Positions 8,681-18,587 of a stretch of 64,000 nucleotides of DNA are shown here, piece after piece; within the stretch, counting starts at the first letter, position 1, and every line of letters begins with the position of its first letter. The position numbers and the translations under genes were made by a program. The notes beneath the pieces are model-generated. The model saw nothing but the letters and a program-made list of their open reading frames with translations. It made no database searches and was not told where the DNA came from. This stretch comes from Clostridia bacterium (lineage in GTDB: Bacteria; Bacillota; Clostridia; Christensenellales; Borkfalkiaceae), in contig JAFQWV010000028.1 in assembly GCA_017407325.1 (NCBI GenBank), positions 1 through 64,000 on the forward strand, in the 5' to 3' direction.

Positions 8681-10030
8681 TTAGTTTTTATACGAGTGAA
8701 TTGGCGCAGGGATTCTTCCACCGCGAGAAATAAATTTATCCGCGTTGCCATTGCCGAGTGGAAGTATTGGCGCAAAACCTAAAAGCCCGCCAAAATTAAC
8801 CTCGCCCGTTTCTTTTCCACATACAGGAATAATTCTTACAGCAGTTGTTTTATTATTGATAACGCCTATAGCCGCTTCGTCTGCAATGATAGCCGAAACG
8901 GTTTCAGCAGAAGTCGAGCCAGGAACGGCAATCATATCAAGCCCTACCGAGCAAACTGAAGTCATAGCCTCAAGCTTATCCATAGAAAGCGCACCGCGTT
9001 TAACCGCGTTAATCATTCCGATATCTTCGCTTACAGGAATAAACGCGCCGGAAAGTCCACCTATATGCGAGCTTGCCATAGTACCACCCTTTTTAACGGC
9101 GTCGTTAAGCATCGCAAGACACGCCGTCGTTCCGTGAGTTCCAACGGTTGATAAGCCCATTTCTTCTAAAACTTCTGCAACCGAATCACCACGAACAGGA
9201 GTTGGGGCTAAGCTTAAGTCAACGATACCGAACTGAGCGCCGAGCATTTTAGCAGCCTCGCGACCAACGAGTTCGCCCATACGCGTAATTTTAAACGCTG
9301 TATTTTTGATAACTTCGCTCATCTTACCGCAGTCAGCGTCTTTAACTTCGCTAAGCGCAGCCTTAACTACGCCAGGTCCAGAAATTCCGACGTTTACGAC
9401 GATATCACCTTCGCCCACACCATTAAAAGATCCTGCCATAAACGGATTATCTTCAACGGCGTTTGCAAAAATAACGAGTTTTGCACAGCCTAAACTGTCG
9501 CTATCTTTGGTAAGGCGAGCCGTTTCTTTTACAATTTTCCCCATAAGCGCGACTGCGTCCATGTTAATACCTGCGCGAGTCGAGCCAACGTTTACGCTCG
9601 AACAAACGCGTTCAGTCGTCGCTAAAACCTCTGGGATAGTTTCAATAAATTCACGCTCGAACGGTGTCATTGACTTTTGAACGAGCGCAGTATATCCGCC
9701 GATAAAATCAATCTCGTTTTCCTTTGCCGCCTTATCCATAGCGATAGCAATTTCTTTATAGCCCCCGCTCGATGCGCCTATCAAGCTTATAGGCGTTACC
9801 GACAAACGCTTGTTTACGATAGGAATACCGTATTTTGCCGAAATAATATCTGCCGTCTTTTTAAGGTTTTTAGCAGTTTTCATAAGTTTATTGTAGACGT
9901 TTTCGGCAGTCTTATTTTTGTCCTTGTCGATACAGTCGAATAAACTTATATGTAAAGTTATAGTTCTGATGTCAAGGTGCTGGTCCTTGATCATTTTTAT
10001 AGTCTGAATAATCTCGTTTCCGTTAATCAT
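8681..10030 (-). CDS. UPF0210 (DUF711, PFL-like) family protein
   Basis: 449 aa, the family's usual length. Recognised by conserved stretches such as [29 protein letters not shown] and the Gly-rich [12 protein letters not shown]. The family has a glycyl-radical-enzyme-like barrel fold but no proven reaction. In Firmicutes it is regularly paired with a small ACT-domain gene, as here (10033-10302, 2 nt upstream), which suggests amino-acid-linked regulation (inference). Confidence 0.9.
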   Translation of the reverse strand: MINGNEIIQTIKMIKDQHLDIRTITLHISLFDCIDKDKNKTAENVYNKLMKTAKNLKKTADIISAKYGIPIVNKRLSVTPISLIGASSGGYKEIAIAMDKAAKENEIDFIGGYTALVQKSMTPFEREFIETIPEVLATTERVCSSVNVGSTRAGINMDAVALMGKIVKETARLTKDSDSLGCAKLVIFANAVEDNPFMAGSFNGVGEGDIVVNVGISGPGVVKAALSEVKDADCGKMSEVIKNTAFKITRMGELVGREAAKMLGAQFGIVDLSLAPTPVRGDSVAEVLEEMGLSTVGTHGTTACLAMLNDAVKKGGTMASSHIGGLSGAFIPVSEDIGMINAVKRGALSMDKLEAMTSVCSVGLDMIAVPGSTSAETVSAIIADEAAIGVINNKTTAVRIIPVCGKETGEVNFGGLLGFAPILPLGNGNADKFISRGGRIPAPIHSYKN

Positions 10031-10032
10031 AA

Positions 10033-10302
10033 TTATACCCTGTGCATTAAGTTGAAAATGTCCTCGTGTTGGATTCTGATTTCTACCCCAAGCTCAGACG
10101 CAACTTTTTGTAAAGACGCGTCGATATCTTTAATGTTTGCTTCGTCAGAAAGTCCAACCATCATAATCATAGTAAAATATTCGTTTTGCATAACCGTTTG
10201 AGAAATATCTTCAATGTTTACAGATAGTTCATAAAGTGCCGTCGCAACTTTTGCGATAATTCCCGTGCGGTCTTTTCCGATAACTGATACGATTGCTCTC
10301 AT
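10033..10302 (-). CDS. ACT-domain protein (UPF0237 family)
   Basis: 89 aa from [14 protein letters not shown]. The frame is open 75 nt further upstream, but this ATG matches the family start and has a GGAAG ribosome site. A single ACT domain fills the protein ([28 protein letters not shown]). ACT domains bind small ligands, often amino acids. It probably acts with the UPF0210 protein encoded 2 nt downstream. Confidence 0.88.
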   Translation of the reverse strand: MRAIVSVIGKDRTGIIAKVATALYELSVNIEDISQTVMQNEYFTMIMMVGLSDEANIKDIDASLQKVASELGVEIRIQHEDIFNLMHRV

Positions 10303-10429
10303 AAGTTTTCTTCCTTTATATATATTTATTAAATTAGTATAACACCGCGCGCGCAAAAAATCAAGTTTTTTTAACAAGCAAAAACAGGAAGAAAATTAAT
10401 TAATAGCCCCGTTTTTCCCCTTAACTCAC

Positions 10430-10458
10430 TTGAAATTATTAAAAAAGTCAGTTATAAT
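10430..10458 (+). promoter_or_regulatory. Sigma-A type promoter
   Basis: TTGAAA (10430-10435), 17-nt spacer, TATAAT (10453-10458). It reads into the two membrane-protein genes at 10515 and 11121. Confidence 0.7.
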
Positions 10459-10514
10459 AGAGTTAAACAATTTTTTTGTTTTATCAACAAGTTCTTTCAA
10501 GGAGTTTAACGACT

Positions 10515-11096
10515 TTGCAAGAAAAAATTAAGAAAAAAAAGTATTTTACAAATAATTTAATAATTCTTTTTATCGTATTCTCAGCCGTAGTTTTAGGTAT
10601 AACTATTTTGCTTTTATCCACTAAAAAATACATATTGCTAATTGTTCCTGCGCTACTATTTGTAATGTTGATAATTTTGCTTTTTATCCCAGCCACAGAA
10701 TACGTTTATTTTTGCGAAACGTCATACTTTTATAGACATAACATTTTTTGTAAAGAAGTTGAAATTGATTACAAGGCTATTGATAAAATCGTAATTGATT
10801 TTGGCACAGGACTTTATACAGGGACTAAGCCACTTTCAAATCCAGGTAGCGTTATATATTTTCTAAATAATAAAAATCTTGTTCACCACGCATATATAAG
10901 CGTCGCGTTTATAAAAGAATTAACTTGCCACTTTTCTAAAAAACAAATAAAGATTTTAGTAAACCTAAACGCAAAAATATGGGGATTTCCAAAAAAATAT
11001 CATAAATTACTTTACCCATATTTGTCTGAAAAAGACAAAAAAGCCTTTGTCGAAAAGTATGGGACAGCATACACCGATAGTCTAAACAACAATTAA
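10515..11096 (+). CDS. Hypothetical membrane protein
   Basis: 193 aa from a TTG at 10515, chosen because AAGGAG ends 10 nt upstream; the frame also opens at a TTG at 10476, which lies too near the promoter. Two adjacent membrane segments (about 14-34 and 38-58) precede a soluble domain of about 130 residues that may be PH-like (inference from size and layout). Forms a two-gene unit with 11121-11663. No family recognised. Confidence 0.6.
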   Translation: MQEKIKKKKYFTNNLIILFIVFSAVVLGITILLLSTKKYILLIVPALLFVMLIILLFIPATEYVYFCETSYFYRHNIFCKEVEIDYKAIDKIVIDFGTGLYTGTKPLSNPGSVIYFLNNKNLVHHAYISVAFIKELTCHFSKKQIKILVNLNAKIWGFPKKYHKLLYPYLSEKDKKAFVEKYGTAYTDSLNNN

Positions 11097-11120
11097 TTAT
11101 ACAATTTTTGGAAGTCGATA

Positions 11121-11663
11121 ATGATTTGGTATTTCAAACTTTTAGTATTAGCCGTTATTCCTTGCCTATCTTTAACGGCGATTATATTTTGTCTCTCGAT
11201 TATAGACAAAGAAAAACAAAAAAGAGAAACTAAAATTGGTTTAAAAAGCAGAGAACCGTTTGTAGTTAAAAAAACGTTGGCTGAAAAACTAATATTTTTG
11301 TTTCTTGCAATTTTAATGTGCCCTTTTTTAATTTGGGCGATAGTTGAAAAGTTTGATATTTGGGCAATCTTTGGCTTTTCAGCCTTTGTAATACTACCGT
11401 TAATCCCATTAGTTTATTGCTTGTTTTTTAGCATTAAAGTTGATCCTGAAAAAGATTATATTGAAAGAGTTTTGTTTGGAATTAAAAGCAAATTTTACTA
11501 TAAAGATATGATTTACTATAAAGAATTACCAAAAATGGGCTACGTTATAAAAACAAGTAAAAAACATAAATTTATTTTATTTAGTTTTATGGATCTTTTT
11601 GGTTATCATTTGGTATACAATTTAAATTGCAACGGCGTAAAAGTCATAAAAAAATTCAAATAA
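11121..11663 (+). CDS. Hypothetical membrane protein
   Basis: 180 aa. One N-terminal membrane segment (about 5-25), two more at about 55-75 and 80-105, then a C-terminal soluble part of about 75 aa containing YYKDMIYYKELPKMGYVI, similar in layout to the preceding gene. It starts 24 nt after that gene and ends at a strong terminator, so the two form one transcript. No function assigned. Confidence 0.65.
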   Translation: MIWYFKLLVLAVIPCLSLTAIIFCLSIIDKEKQKRETKIGLKSREPFVVKKTLAEKLIFLFLAILMCPFLIWAIVEKFDIWAIFGFSAFVILPLIPLVYCLFFSIKVDPEKDYIERVLFGIKSKFYYKDMIYYKELPKMGYVIKTSKKHKFILFSFMDLFGYHLVYNLNCNGVKVIKKFK

Positions 11664-11670
11664 CTTATAT

Positions 11671-11708
11671 AAAAAGTGGTCGATAATCGCGTTATCGACC
11701 ACTTTTTT
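11671..11708 (+). terminator. Intrinsic terminator
   Basis: AGTGGTCGATAA pairs with TTATCGACCACT around TCGCG, followed by six T. The A-run on the other side may let it also serve the convergent aquaporin gene. Confidence 0.85.
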
Positions 11709-11723
11709 GCTTAATTTTTAATT

Positions 11724-12728
11724 TTATTCTTCGTCGTCATCTTCTTCATCGTCGTCTTCGTACTCGTCATCATCCTCGTACTCGTCGTCATCTTCGTACT
11801 CGTCGTCGTCTTCATACTCGTCGTCATCATCTTCGACTTTTGATTTATCTTTCTTTTTATCGTTTAATTTTTCGCTTTTCTTAGCGATCTTTTCTAAGCG
11901 TTTTTCTTCTTCAAGTTCTGCTTTTTCAGCTTCTTTTTTCGCTTTTTCTTCGGCTTTTAATCTTTCTTTTTCTTCTTTTTCAGCGTCTTTTCTAGCCTTT
12001 TCTTCTTCGCGCTTTTGCTTAGATTGTGCAATATCTTCTTCAGAATATTCTGTGTGGAAGATCTTATGAACTATAACTGCACATATGGCACCACCAATAG
12101 GAGCAATCAAGAATACCCAAACTTGAGAAATGCCCACACCACCGTCACCGAACATCCAAGAAAATAATGCAGGTCCAAAACTTCTTGCAGGGTTTACGCT
12201 TGTGCCTGTTAAGTTAATACCTAAAAGGTGAACGATTGTTAACGCTAAGCCGATTATTATACCACCTTTTGCTGATAAATTTTCGTTATTTGCAACTAAA
12301 AGCACAACGTAAATAAAGAAGAAGGTTATAATAAGCTCAAACAAAAAGCTTGCGATAACAGAGCCTACAGAATAACTTCCACCAATAAGCGTGTTGACAC
12401 CAAAGCCTGCGTATACACCTCCGCCCATTGCAAGGATAAGGTATAAAAGAAGTGATGCAACAGATGCACCTGCAAATTGAGCAACGATGTAAAATAGCAT
12501 ATCCTTAAGGCTTAACTTACCACTTGTATGTAGCGCAATCGAAACTGCTGGGTTAAGATTACAACCACTGATTTTACCGATTGTGTAATAAACTGCCATA
12601 AGAACTAAGCCAAACGTTAGCGCAATCGCAACAACGTTAGTCGTAACGCACGCAACACCCACAGCAAAGAATACCAAAATAAAAGTTCCTATGCCTTCTG
12701 CAAAACATCTTTTTAATAAACTATGCAT
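11724..12728 (-). CDS. Aquaporin/MIP channel with acidic repeat tail
   Basis: 334 aa. The channel (about 1-230) has six membrane helices and both pore motifs: NPA in CNLNPAVSIA and in SVNPARSFGPA, so it should conduct water or glycerol-like solutes. After it comes a Lys/Glu/Ala-rich coiled coil (about 230-298) and a tail made of DDDEYE units repeated five times. Such a tail is not part of the usual MIP family and accounts for about 100 extra residues. The repeat-coding DNA is itself a short tandem repeat, so length variation is likely. Confidence 0.9.
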   Translation of the reverse strand: MHSLLKRCFAEGIGTFILVFFAVGVACVTTNVVAIALTFGLVLMAVYYTIGKISGCNLNPAVSIALHTSGKLSLKDMLFYIVAQFAGASVASLLLYLILAMGGGVYAGFGVNTLIGGSYSVGSVIASFLFELIITFFFIYVVLLVANNENLSAKGGIIIGLALTIVHLLGINLTGTSVNPARSFGPALFSWMFGDGGVGISQVWVFLIAPIGGAICAVIVHKIFHTEYSEEDIAQSKQKREEEKARKDAEKEEKERLKAEEKAKKEAEKAELEEEKRLEKIAKKSEKLNDKKKDKSKVEDDDDEYEDDDEYEDDDEYEDDDEYEDDDEEDDDEE

Positions 12729-12871
12729 TTTTATTTCTCCAAAAAATTATTCAGCACCAAAAAACCGGCACCTATATCATTATATAATTAAACCTAATAA
12801 TTGTCAATACCCAATTTTTCAATCTTTCCGTATAGTGCTAAAATAGGTCGTAAATTGTAAAGAAAAGCAAT

Positions 12872-12902
12872 AAAAAAGACGCGGATAATCGACTTATCCG
12901 CG
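12872..12902 (-). terminator. Terminator after ypeB
   Basis: CGCGGATAA pairs with TTATCCGCG (12880-12902), with a run of T on the minus strand after it. Confidence 0.8.
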
Positions 12903-12908
12903 AACTTT

Positions 12909-14714
12909 TTAAACTAAAAGCGTTCCTTCGGTTGTTTCAACAACTCTAAATATTTGTGTTTCTTTACCTGTTTTTGCATCAATATAAACGTAATAAGTTG
13001 CGCCGTTAAACGTTCCGCTTATTTCATAAGCTAAAGATTCTTTGCCTTCGCCCTTTGGAATTTGACAAAGTCTTACCGTTTCTACGTCTAAATTTTGCGA
13101 CATTTTTTCAAGTGCTTGCTTTTTAGAAATTGCTGGCTTTTCGATTTCTCTTTCTTTATGGTTTAGATAGTATTCGGTAGCGTCAAAGCTTGAAACGATT
13201 CCACGTTCTTGACAAACGGTAATTTTAACCATATCGGGATAAATTATAACGCCATTTTCTTCGTATGCGTAGTTTATATAAACGACTGCGCTACTTTCGG
13301 TTGCCCAAACGGCTTTCATATTATCAAGTTCCATACCCTTTAAAAATTCGTTTGCAATTTCAACGCAAGTATCAATATCCGTTTCAGTTACGTTACAATC
13401 TTTATAGCAGTCGAACATTACGATTTTACCACCCTGTTTACTTATTTCTGCCAAAACAGAGCTTTCACTATCTATCATACCTTCAATTTGATAGCAAGTA
13501 ATCTTGCCTTCAACTTCGCCCTTAACCTCAACCGTTTCAAAATTATAATCTTTGAAGGTTGATTTAAAGATGTCTAAAGCTTCAGTCGCACTAATTTCTT
13601 CACCTTCGATATTTTTTGCAGTGTCGGTATCTAAACTGTCAGAGAACGGTCCGTCGTAAATAAGTTTTGGATAGTCAACTGCGCCCTTTTCAAGAGTAAC
13701 GAAGCTGTCAAGCACCGCGTTCTCTTTTTCACCTGCCATAAGCGAAGTAAATTTATAATTTTCGCCAAGCCTTGAAGCTAAAGTATCAAGCTCAGATTTT
13801 AAGCTATCATTGATTTTTGCCATGCTTTGAAGGTTTTCCCAATCTGTTTTTGACAAATTTAACCCGTCTATAAGCTTATTATCGAGATATTTTGAAAAAT
13901 CTGCAACTTGGTTTACAAACTTCATAGTATAATATTTGCTCTCATCCTGAAGTGGTAATTCGCTTAGTTTATCACTTGCTAAGCTTGCTTGAGTAGTGAT
14001 ATCTCCAAGTAGGCGTTGTTGCTCGGACTCGTCGTTAGAAACCATCATTTTTGATAAGTTTACGTCAATGTTATCAACGTAGCCAACAAGGTCGTAAAAC
14101 GAACGCTCTATCGTGTTTTCAAACATGTCTTTACCGCCAAAATCTGAAACGAGAGTGTAGGTAAAGAGTGCGCTAAGAACTAACACGAGTGACGAAAGTG
14201 TAACAACTGCAGCAATCCAGCCACCCACACCACGCGATCTCTTATCGCGTTTTTCTTGATATTTAAGTTCGCGTTTTTGTGCTTTTAATTCTTTTTTAGC
14301 CTTAAGCCTTTCACGCTTTAGTCTAAGCATTTCTTCTCTTTCACGAGAAAGTTCAGCCATCTTTTCAGCCTTTTTTTGCTTTCTTTCTTCCTTTTCGCGA
14401 GAAAGTCTTTCTGCTTTTTGAAGGGCATTTTCATTTTTTAAGGCTTCTTTTCTTTTTTGTTTTTCTTCAAGTCGTTTTTCTCTCTCACGCTTCATTTTTT
14501 CTTCTCTTTCCTTCTTCTCAGCCTTTTTGGCTTGTCTAATAAGCGCAAGTTCTTCGCGTCTTTTTTCCATCATAAGCGCCCTTTCAACTCTTTTAGCTTC
14601 TTCGTTAGAATTTTCCGCCATCTGGTTAGCTTCAACCGTATTTTTAAGGCTTTGGTCATTTTCTTGACTTGCTAAGTTTTCTACTTTTTCAGTAGCGTTA
14701 TTTTTTTCTTCCAT
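12909..14714 (-). CDS. ypeB: YpeB-like germination protein with long charged N-terminal extension
   Basis: 601 aa. After the membrane segment (about 165-187) comes a YpeB-type region (ERSFYDLVGYVDNIDVNLSKMM, later PKLIYDGPFSDSL) and PepSY-like repeats to the end. In Bacillus, YpeB stabilises and localises the spore cortex lytic enzyme SleB, and the two genes are neighbours, as here (sleB ends 18 nt upstream). The oddity is about 160 residues of Lys/Glu/Arg-rich coiled coil before the membrane segment, where Bacillus YpeB has only a few residues. YpeB is normally about 450 aa. Confidence 0.8.
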   Translation of the reverse strand: MEEKNNATEKVENLASQENDQSLKNTVEANQMAENSNEEAKRVERALMMEKRREELALIRQAKKAEKKEREEKMKREREKRLEEKQKRKEALKNENALQKAERLSREKEERKQKKAEKMAELSREREEMLRLKRERLKAKKELKAQKRELKYQEKRDKRSRGVGGWIAAVVTLSSLVLVLSALFTYTLVSDFGGKDMFENTIERSFYDLVGYVDNIDVNLSKMMVSNDESEQQRLLGDITTQASLASDKLSELPLQDESKYYTMKFVNQVADFSKYLDNKLIDGLNLSKTDWENLQSMAKINDSLKSELDTLASRLGENYKFTSLMAGEKENAVLDSFVTLEKGAVDYPKLIYDGPFSDSLDTDTAKNIEGEEISATEALDIFKSTFKDYNFETVEVKGEVEGKITCYQIEGMIDSESSVLAEISKQGGKIVMFDCYKDCNVTETDIDTCVEIANEFLKGMELDNMKAVWATESSAVVYINYAYEENGVIIYPDMVKITVCQERGIVSSFDATEYYLNHKEREIEKPAISKKQALEKMSQNLDVETVRLCQIPKGEGKESLAYEISGTFNGATYYVYIDAKTGKETQIFRVVETTEGTLLV

Positions 14715-14732
14715 AATTCCCCCTTACACCTA

Positions 14733-15440
14733 TTAAACAGCAAAGACGTGATTGCCGAAAGTTGCGACCGTCTTTCTTGAGTAAATCCAAGAACTTGTTG
14801 CAGTTCTAGGGTTGTAGTAGTAAATTGCGCCACCTGTTGGGTCCCAACCGTTCATAGCCGCTTTTGCCGCTTTTATTGCAGTATCGTTTGGCGTAAGATT
14901 AATTTGCCCGTCAGCTACAACCGTAAACGCATAAGGTTGATAAATAACACCCGAGATTGTGTTCGGGAAAGACGAGCTTCTTACCCTATTTAAAACCACC
15001 GCAGCAACTGCCACTTGACCGGTGTAGCTTTCACCTCGCGCTTCGCCGTATACAAGTCGCGCTAAGAGATTGATATCCGAACTAGAATATCCACCTGCTC
15101 CTTGCGAAGAAGATGCGCCAGAAGAACTCATACCAAGCGCTTTAAGTGTGTTAGGTCCGATTATACCGTCAACCTTAAGTCCGTTTTTTCTTTGGAAATA
15201 TTCTACTGCACTTTTAGTTTTCGGTCCGTAAATTCCGTCGACTGCACCTTTATAATATCCCCAATTTTTAAGTTTTTGTTGCGCGGTTTTAACAGTATCA
15301 CCTTTAGCCCCTTGATTTAAAACAACTGCAGCCGCGACGTCTTGTGCGTCTGTGTTTCTGATCGCCACAACTTGTGAAAAGCCGACTATAATCATAGCAA
15401 TACACAAGCATAGCGAAAGTATGCGTAATGCTTTTTTCAT
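14733..15440 (-). CDS. sleB: Spore cortex-lytic enzyme SleB
   Basis: 235 aa. Signal peptide (about 1-27), a peptidoglycan-binding domain (about 45-105, GAKGDTVKTAQQKLKNWGYYKGAVDGIYG) and a SleB/CwlJ-type hydrolase domain (about 120-235, LLARLVYGEARGE with the likely catalytic Glu, then VAAVVLNRV). It cleaves muramic-delta-lactam cortex peptidoglycan during germination. Domain order and length match Bacillus and Clostridium SleB. First gene of the sleB-ypeB pair. Confidence 0.92.
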   Translation of the reverse strand: MKKALRILSLCLCIAMIIVGFSQVVAIRNTDAQDVAAAVVLNQGAKGDTVKTAQQKLKNWGYYKGAVDGIYGPKTKSAVEYFQRKNGLKVDGIIGPNTLKALGMSSSGASSSQGAGGYSSSDINLLARLVYGEARGESYTGQVAVAAVVLNRVRSSSFPNTISGVIYQPYAFTVVADGQINLTPNDTAIKAAKAAMNGWDPTGGAIYYYNPRTATSSWIYSRKTVATFGNHVFAV

Positions 15441-15481
15441 TTTTCCCCCTTTAGCACGGGGAATCTTACGCCCCGTATTTG

Positions 15482-16009
15482 CTAATTTTTATTTTTAAAT
15501 TTTTCAATTATGTCAAGTATTAGCGAGCGATAAATTACGTTTTTAGTATCCGTAAAACAAAGTGGCGGATAGACCACGCACCACCAATTATCCCCTGTAC
15601 CGCTTCCAAGGTTTATAATTAGCGCGTCATAAATTCCCGCCTCAAGCGTAACGTCTTCGTAAACGCGAGTTGGAAAATTTTCAGATAGAATTTGAACGCT
15701 AGATGAATAATTAAAACCTTTTTGAGCCAAAAACTCGTCTATAACGCGATTAATGCCACTTAAATTTTCGTTAAGCATCTTTTTGGCGTCGCTTTTAGAA
15801 TAACATTTACTGACTTTTGGCGTTAAATATTCAACCACTAAATCTTTAATTTCGTATTTTATATTTTGGTCGATTGCCGTGTTTGAGTTTGCGCGAATAT
15901 GAAGGCGCAAATATTCAGTTTGGGTTGAAGATTTATTTCCAAAAACAATCAGCAAAATTATTATGGCTAAGATAAAAAAACTTATGCAACACTTTTTAAA
16001 ATCAATCAT
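15482..16009 (-). CDS. spoIIR: Stage II sporulation protein R
   Basis: 175 aa. N-terminal membrane/signal segment (about 9-26), then the conserved LRLHIRANSNTAIDQNIKYEIKD start of the SpoIIR domain and GDNWWCVVYPPLCF near the end. SpoIIR is made in the forespore and secreted to trigger SpoIIGA processing of pro-sigma-E in the mother cell. Length fits the short clostridial form. It precedes the sleB-ypeB pair on the same strand. Confidence 0.9.
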   Translation of the reverse strand: MIDFKKCCISFFILAIIILLIVFGNKSSTQTEYLRLHIRANSNTAIDQNIKYEIKDLVVEYLTPKVSKCYSKSDAKKMLNENLSGINRVIDEFLAQKGFNYSSSVQILSENFPTRVYEDVTLEAGIYDALIINLGSGTGDNWWCVVYPPLCFTDTKNVIYRSLILDIIEKFKNKN

Positions 16010-16070
16010 TTTTACACTTCCTTTAACTGTTGATAGTTTAATTATTGACAGAATAAATTTTTTAAAACAT

Positions 16071-16098
16071 AAAAAAAGACTTATTTTAAAAATAAGCC
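16071..16098 (-). terminator. Terminator after ispE
   Basis: On the minus strand GGCTTATTTT pairs with AAAATAAGTC, followed by seven T. Confidence 0.7.
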
Positions 16099-16106
16099 TT
16101 AATTTT

Positions 16107-16997
16107 TTAAATTTTATATATTGATTTAGTCGTTTTATTAAGTTCTGCTTTTGTCAAGCTTTCTGAAAGTATTAAGTTTGTATATTTGCGCTTTAGTTTT
16201 TTCTCTGCCCACAAACAAAATTCAGGCGTATCGAAAATTGCAAAAACCGAACTTCCACTTCCACTCATACACACCGCGCGTGGTGATAAACTAAGTAAAT
16301 CTTCATACGCATTAGCTACGTTTTTATTAAGCACGGTTGCCGGTTTATATAATGCGTTATAAAAATGCGTTCTATCGTAAAAGCCCCCCTCTAACGCGGT
16401 TATTAGCCTATCTGCGCCATTAGCAACTATTTCTTGACTTAAACTGTCACACAGTTTGAAGCACTCAGCCGTATTTACTCCACCGTCAGCAGGGATAATA
16501 ACCATATATAATTTGTTTTTAAGCGACAGCTCTTCAACGATTTCCCCACGGCCCTTAAGACGAGCGTATCCACCCGTTAAGAGATAGCCAGAATCGCTTC
16601 CGAGCGCGTCTGCTAGTTGCTTAATGTCTTCTTCGATATCGTAAAGCTGTTTCATGCCATTTAACACGCCTGAAATATCTGCCGACGAACCACCTAGCCC
16701 ACTACCGATAGGAATATTCTTTTTTAAAGCAATATCGACGCCACTAGTATTAAACCTTTCCATAAAAAGTTTAGCTGCTTTATAGGCGTTGTTGCTTTCA
16801 TCAGCTATGCCCACGCTGTAAAGACCGTCGCGCTGTTTTAAAACGATTTTGTCGTCGCGCCTTTTGGTAAGTGTAATTTTATCCTTGAGATCAATGGTTA
16901 CCACAACGCTGTCGAGCATATGATACCCGTCATTTTGTCCGACGATATCTAAAAACAAATTGACTTTTGCAAAAGCGTTTACGGTAACCGTTTTCAT
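16107..16997 (-). CDS. ispE: 4-diphosphocytidyl-2-C-methyl-D-erythritol kinase
   Basis: 296 aa GHMP kinase. N-terminal AFAKVNLFLDIVGQNDGYH matches the IspE substrate-binding start; the ATP loop PIGSGLGGSSAD and the C-terminal MSGSGSSVFAIF are present. It phosphorylates CDP-methylerythritol in the MEP pathway of isoprenoid synthesis. It sits between a sipL-like gene (12 nt upstream) and spoIIR, a neighbourhood common in Clostridia. Confidence 0.93.
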   Translation of the reverse strand: MKTVTVNAFAKVNLFLDIVGQNDGYHMLDSVVVTIDLKDKITLTKRRDDKIVLKQRDGLYSVGIADESNNAYKAAKLFMERFNTSGVDIALKKNIPIGSGLGGSSADISGVLNGMKQLYDIEEDIKQLADALGSDSGYLLTGGYARLKGRGEIVEELSLKNKLYMVIIPADGGVNTAECFKLCDSLSQEIVANGADRLITALEGGFYDRTHFYNALYKPATVLNKNVANAYEDLLSLSPRAVCMSGSGSSVFAIFDTPEFCLWAEKKLKRKYTNLILSESLTKAELNKTTKSIYKI

Positions 16998-17009
16998 AAG
17001 TGCCCCTTC

Positions 17010-18482
17010 TTATTTCTGTCTGTAATAGATTATTTTTTCGCCACCAGATAGTGGAAATTCAAGGTCGGGATTAAGTGCGTAAATTTCGTCAATTGAAACG
17101 CCAAATTCCTTTTCAATTGCCCACTCGTCGTCGCCACTTTGTCCTAAATATACGCTAATAGCCGAGCTATTAGCCACTTTTTCTTGACCTTCTAAAATTT
17201 CTTCGATATATTCAACAATATATTCTTCAAGTTTTTTAGCGGTAATTTTAACTGCGCCGTCGCAAAGAAGCTGACCGTTTTTAAACTTTACGGATAGACT
17301 TGATAAACACATTGAAACGTCGCTAGCAAAGTCGAAACTACCGTCCATTGCAAAAGATAGAGTAAGCTCACCTTTTTTAGAAACGACTTCACCTTCTCCG
17401 TCAACAAAAATCATATCTGCATAAATAATTGCATCAATTTTTAAAACGCCGTCAGAAACTTCACTGTCAACAATTTCAACCGTTTCACCCGTTGCAGTAA
17501 CAAAGCGAGAATTTTCTGGGATTTGACAAATAAACTTGCCGTCAATTTTTTCCGTTCTTATAAACTCGCCCAAAAGTCTTTTTGCTTTATCGCTAGCGCG
17601 AACAATTTCAACTTCACAAGCCGTTGAATAAGCGTCTGTTACGGCGATTTTTTCAACTTTTTGCTCGCACTCAGTAAATATTTTAAGACCTACAATAGTA
17701 TTTACCGTACTCTTTTCACCGTCAACCGACGTATAGACCTTAAGAGAAAGCTTTTCTATCTGACAAACCGCGTAGCTTATAGAGTCAGGACCTATGCTAG
17801 GCGTTTCAACTTCTATGCTAAACGGAATACATCTTCTTTCTTTTACTATATCACTATTTGGTAAAAAAGGCAACAAACTAAGCGATAAAAAAACTTCACC
17901 TTCAACCAAAACGTTACCGTAGTTACACTCTGTACGATTTACGACAGCGCTCGCTTGAGAAAAGAGAACGTTTTTAAGCTTATCGCACTCGAATTCGTCG
18001 TCAAGGTCGATTGAAAGCTCGCCTTTTTTCTTTTCATAAAGAACGACTGGACTTTGCTTTTTAAGCACGTCACAACCGGCTAAGAAAGTTTTTTCCTTTC
18101 CTGTTTCACCTAAAATATGCGCCGATAGCACGGTTTCTGCGTAAAGCAAGCCATTATTTTTCTTAAGCGTAATTTCGCCGAGCGTGTAATTCACCGTTGC
18201 GCTATCAAAATTGAAATCACCTTGCTTTTTGAACGAAAACTCTGCACCAACTTCTAATCTTTCGTATCCGTCAGAAAGATAAATTACGTTGAAGGTAATA
18301 CGACCACCATAGCGAATTTCATTTGCGCTCGTTTCAATAAAAGGCGAGAATACCGCACCGCTAGCGGACAAAATTTTGTCAAAATGCGAATCGGATAAAT
18401 TTAAGCTTGTTTCTATTCTATTTTGTTCTAAATAACTTTCTTTACTATCCATTCTAAAAGCATCGTACTCTGTGTTTATCAT
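17010..18482 (-). CDS. SipL-like spore coat morphogenesis protein (SPOCS domains plus LysM)
   Basis: 490 aa. Repeated SPOCS/DUF3794 domains (clear at about 160-240, VLFSQASAVVNRTE, and about 310-400, RFVTATGETVEIVDSEVSDGVLKIDAIIY) and a C-terminal LysM-like domain (about 440-490, WAIEKEFGVSIDEIYALNPDL). This layout matches SipL of Clostridioides difficile, which binds SpoIVA through its LysM domain to assemble the coat. Function is taken from that family. Confidence 0.8.
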   Translation of the reverse strand: MINTEYDAFRMDSKESYLEQNRIETSLNLSDSHFDKILSASGAVFSPFIETSANEIRYGGRITFNVIYLSDGYERLEVGAEFSFKKQGDFNFDSATVNYTLGEITLKKNNGLLYAETVLSAHILGETGKEKTFLAGCDVLKKQSPVVLYEKKKGELSIDLDDEFECDKLKNVLFSQASAVVNRTECNYGNVLVEGEVFLSLSLLPFLPNSDIVKERRCIPFSIEVETPSIGPDSISYAVCQIEKLSLKVYTSVDGEKSTVNTIVGLKIFTECEQKVEKIAVTDAYSTACEVEIVRASDKAKRLLGEFIRTEKIDGKFICQIPENSRFVTATGETVEIVDSEVSDGVLKIDAIIYADMIFVDGEGEVVSKKGELTLSFAMDGSFDFASDVSMCLSSLSVKFKNGQLLCDGAVKITAKKLEEYIVEYIEEILEGQEKVANSSAISVYLGQSGDDEWAIEKEFGVSIDEIYALNPDLEFPLSGGEKIIYYRQK

Positions 18483-18552
18483 ATTTGCTCCTTTAACCTA
18501 AAACTTTTTCGATATAATTGTATGCAAGGCTTTTTAGTCTAAGAACAAAAAG

Positions 18553-18587
18553 ACAAAAATAAAGCGTGGTAATTTCAACCACGCTTA
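18553..18587 (-). terminator. Terminator overlapping the veg stop codon
   Basis: AAGCGTGGT pairs with ACCACGCTT, then TTATTTTT on the minus strand. Confidence 0.75.
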
